DNA from: Christensenella sp. UBA1259
Lineage (GTDB): Bacteria > Bacillota > Clostridia > Christensenellales > Borkfalkiaceae
Direction: 5' to 3'
Assembly (NCBI GenBank): GCA_002308755.1
Contig: DBVR01000023.1
Coordinates: 21,755-36,523, forward strand
DNA length: 14,769 bases
The number at the start of each line of letters is the position of its first letter. Position 1 is the stretch's first letter. Positions 12,597-14,769 of this stretch are shown here, one piece after another. The notes below the pieces were generated by a model. That model was not told the origin of the DNA and did no database searches. It worked only from the letters and a program-made list of their open reading frames with translations. Both the position numbers and the translations under genes were made by a program.

Positions 12597-14234
12597 ATGT
12601 CAGAAACAATAAAAGACAAAACAGTTGCACTTATTGATGCTATGAAGGCAACGTGTCAAAGCTATGGTATGGGAAACGACGGTAATGAGTATAAGATTAT
12701 TACGCAAGTTTTTTTGTATAAATTTTTGAACGATAAGTTCGGGTATGAAATAAAGAAACTATCTCATAAATTGGCTATGGCTGAAAAGTGGGAGGTTGCG
12801 TATAAGGACATGAGCGAGGAAGAAAGGCTTGATTTGTTTGATAAACTTTCGCCCGATGTTCCTAGGCTTTATCCTGAACATTTAATTGCAAACCTTTGGA
12901 ATCAACAAACAAAAGGTGACTTTGCGTTGCTTTTTGATAGCACGATGACAGATATTGCCGAAAAGAACATTGAAATATTTTCTACGCAAACTTCACAGAA
13001 CACTAAAATACCATTGTTTGAGAAATTGACCAACTTCGTTACCGATGATGCAATGAGAACCCCTTTTGCAAGGGCATTAATTGATAAACTGGTTAACTTT
13101 TCTTTTGAAGAAGCCTTTTCCGAACATTACGATTTTTTTGCCGATATATTTGAGTATCTTATTAAAGATTACAATACTGCTGGCGGCGGCAAATACGCAG
13201 AGTATTATACGCCACATTCGATCGCTACCATTATGGCGAGACTACTTGTCGGTGATAATAAGGATTTCCACAATATAGAGATTTATGATCCGTCGGCTGG
13301 AACAGGTACGTTGTTAATGGCACTTGCGCATCAAGTAGGTGAAGACAGATGTACTATTTATTCGCAAGATATTTCACAGCGAAGCAATAAAATGCTTAAA
13401 CTTAACCTTATACTAAACAATCTGGTTTCGTCGCTTGACCATGCAATTCAAGGGGATACTTTGGTTAATCCTTATCATAAAACGGATGACGGTCAAGAGT
13501 TGAGGACCTTTGATTTCGTAGTTTCTAATCCGCCGTTTAATATGGACTTTTCAGATACGAGAGCACAGATTGCGGCAATGCCTGTAAGATTTTGGGCGGG
13601 CGTGCCTAATATCCCCAACAAGAAAAAAGAAAGCATGTCCATTTATACTTGCTTTATCCAGCATGTTATAAACTCGTTGAAAAAAGACGCAGGCAAAGGT
13701 GCAATAGTCGTTCCTACAGGGTTTGTTACGGCAAAATCAGGAGTGGAAGGAAAAGTCTTAAAAAAGATTATTGATGATAAAATCGTTTACGGGTGTATAA
13801 GTATGCCTTCAAACGTATTTGCAAACACGGGAACGAATGTCTCCGTTCTGTTCTTTGATAAATCACAAGCACATGAAAATCTTATTTTGATTGATGCGTC
13901 TAAACTTGGCGAAGATTATCAGGATAGTAATGGGCTCAAAAAGAAGAGACTTAGAGACGAAGAAATAGATATGATTGTCGATGCCTTTGCTAATGAAAAA
14001 ACGATTGATGATTTTTCGGTTGTAGTCGATTATGCTACGGCAAAAGAAAAATATTCGTTGGCGGCTGGGCAATATTTCGACGTGAAAATCGAATATGTTG
14101 AATTGACACAGGAAGAGTTTGAAGAAAAAATAAAAGGCTATAAAGAAACACTTTCGAAGTTATTTGAAGAAGGTGACGCTTTAAATAAAGAAATACAAGC
14201 AAGCTTGGAGAAGTTGAAGTATGAAAAATATTAA
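12597..14234 (+). CDS. hsdM: Type I modification methylase M subunit (N6-adenine), 545 aa
   Basis: HsdM transfers a methyl group from S-adenosylmethionine to the N6 of adenine at sites chosen by HsdS. An N-terminal helical HsdM_N domain (about 1-160: ...GMGNDGNEYKIITQVFLYKFL) is followed by the methylase core. Motif I is DPSAGTGT at 231-238 (S-adenosylmethionine binding) and motif IV is NPPF at 311-314 (catalytic, gamma-type adenine methylase). The core continues with GAIVVPTGFV and SVLFFDK, and the C-terminus is a coiled-coil tail that usually contacts HsdS. All key residues are present. AAAGGAGA (12585-12592) lies just upstream. The gene ends 14 bases inside hsdS, so the two are translationally coupled. 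Confidence 0.96.
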   Translation: MSETIKDKTVALIDAMKATCQSYGMGNDGNEYKIITQVFLYKFLNDKFGYEIKKLSHKLAMAEKWEVAYKDMSEEERLDLFDKLSPDVPRLYPEHLIANLWNQQTKGDFALLFDSTMTDIAEKNIEIFSTQTSQNTKIPLFEKLTNFVTDDAMRTPFARALIDKLVNFSFEEAFSEHYDFFADIFEYLIKDYNTAGGGKYAEYYTPHSIATIMARLLVGDNKDFHNIEIYDPSAGTGTLLMALAHQVGEDRCTIYSQDISQRSNKMLKLNLILNNLVSSLDHAIQGDTLVNPYHKTDDGQELRTFDFVVSNPPFNMDFSDTRAQIAAMPVRFWAGVPNIPNKKKESMSIYTCFIQHVINSLKKDAGKGAIVVPTGFVTAKSGVEGKVLKKIIDDKIVYGCISMPSNVFANTGTNVSVLFFDKSQAHENLILIDASKLGEDYQDSNGLKKKRLRDEEIDMIVDAFANEKTIDDFSVVVDYATAKEKYSLAAGQYFDVKIEYVELTQEEFEEKIKGYKETLSKLFEEGDALNKEIQASLEKLKYEKY

Positions 14235-14769
14235 ACTTGGAGATTTAATCCGAGTTGTACATGGTTTTGCTTTTAATAGTTCCAAGTATATAGAAAAGAG
14301 CGAATATCGACTTGTAACATTAGGCAATTTCAAGGAAGGAAATAATTCATTTAATTTTAATGATGCAAAAGCCAAATATACAAGTGAATGTCCAGAGGGT
14401 AAATATATTCTAAATGAAGGGGATTTGATTTTACCGTTAACAGAACAAGTAGTGGGGTTATTTGGTAACTCTGCATTTATTCCTAACTCAAATGGTTTTA
14501 AGTTTGTATTAAATCAGCGAGTCGGAAAAATTGAAATAATTTCGCCAGACATAGATAAGAATTATCTTCACTACTTACTAGCTTGTTCTTATGTCAAAAA
14601 ACAATTAGAAGATAGGGCAAGTGGAACAAAACAAAGGAATATAGCTCCTGATGATGTGTATGATGTGCAAGTAGAAATTCCCAATATACAAGAACAAAAA
14701 AGAATAGGACGGTTTTTAAGGGATATTGAACTAAAAATAGAGGTTAATAATGCGATAAACGATAATTTA
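14221..14769 (+). CDS. hsdS: Type I specificity subunit S, 5' part (183 codons, cut by window edge)
   Basis: HsdS recognises the split DNA target through two target recognition domains and positions M and R. The visible part holds the first recognition domain (about 1-140), starting MKNIKLGDLIRVVHGFAF, a typical 'lGdl...v..G.af' opening. The conserved segment SGTKQRNIAPDDVYDVQVEIP follows at about 137-157, then NIQEQKRIGRFLRDIELKIE, the start of the central conserved helix that spaces the two domains. The ATG at 14221 lies in the last codons of hsdM (14-base overlap). The reading frame is open to the last base, so the second recognition domain and the stop codon lie beyond the window. Recognition specificity cannot be read from the sequence alone. 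Confidence 0.93.
   Translation, partial: MKNIKLGDLIRVVHGFAFNSSKYIEKSEYRLVTLGNFKEGNNSFNFNDAKAKYTSECPEGKYILNEGDLILPLTEQVVGLFGNSAFIPNSNGFKFVLNQRVGKIEIISPDIDKNYLHYLLACSYVKKQLEDRASGTKQRNIAPDDVYDVQVEIPNIQEQKRIGRFLRDIELKIEVNNAINDNL

Overview
The window looks like a piece of a Bacillota (Clostridia-type, probably gut-associated) chromosome into which accessory DNA has been inserted. The evidence is the style of the signal peptides and membrane-anchored SH3-like proteins, Bacillus-type LexA-box and promoter patterns, and AGGAGG-like ribosome binding sites. The lineage is an inference; no rRNA or other marker gene is present. Base composition changes sharply: positions 1 to about 4980 have moderate GC with many gcg/cgg/gac codons, while most of 5000-14769 is AT-rich.

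Left, chromosomal part (1-4975). Two envelope proteins are encoded on the minus strand: an 805-residue propeller-like/SH3-like single-pass protein (37-2454) and a 244-residue SH3-like single-pass protein (3319-4053). Between them on the plus strand is a 171-residue protein of unknown function (2800-3315). A membrane-anchored lytic transglycosylase follows (4190-4816). The 345-bp gap 2455-2799 carries two divergent, perfect-consensus sigma-70 promoters, and a LexA-box-like palindrome lies just downstream of the leftward start point. A tRNA-Leu(GAG) gene (4849-4931) with its own promoter and a strong terminator closes this part.

Junction (4931-5380). This gene-free stretch begins at the 3' end of the tRNA gene, a classic integration target. 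It holds two tandem terminators, a 20-nt near-perfect direct repeat whose first copy starts on the last base of the tRNA, and a nested inverted repeat (about 5098-5272) whose arms look like tRNA T-arms. No integrase is seen in the window.

Accessory part (5381-14769). First comes a two-gene unit, a DUF1643 protein followed by a Thg1-like (tRNA-His guanylyltransferase superfamily) reverse polymerase, starting from an almost leaderless promoter. It converges on a SLOG/DUF1273-like gene. That gene is divergent from an XRE regulator, and the space between them carries three copies of a 17-bp operator, arranged like a phage switch. A second XRE protein, a single-pass membrane protein and a pyridoxamine-phosphate-oxidase-fold protein form a compact operon (7705-9069). 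Last is a type I restriction-modification locus in the order R-M-S, preceded by a small very acidic protein and a palindromic operator candidate. hsdS runs off the right edge.

The right part is therefore best read as a tRNA-Leu-associated defence island. The most unusual pieces are the Thg1-like/DUF1643 pair, the three-operator switch controlling a SLOG gene, and the tRNA-arm inverted repeat at the junction.
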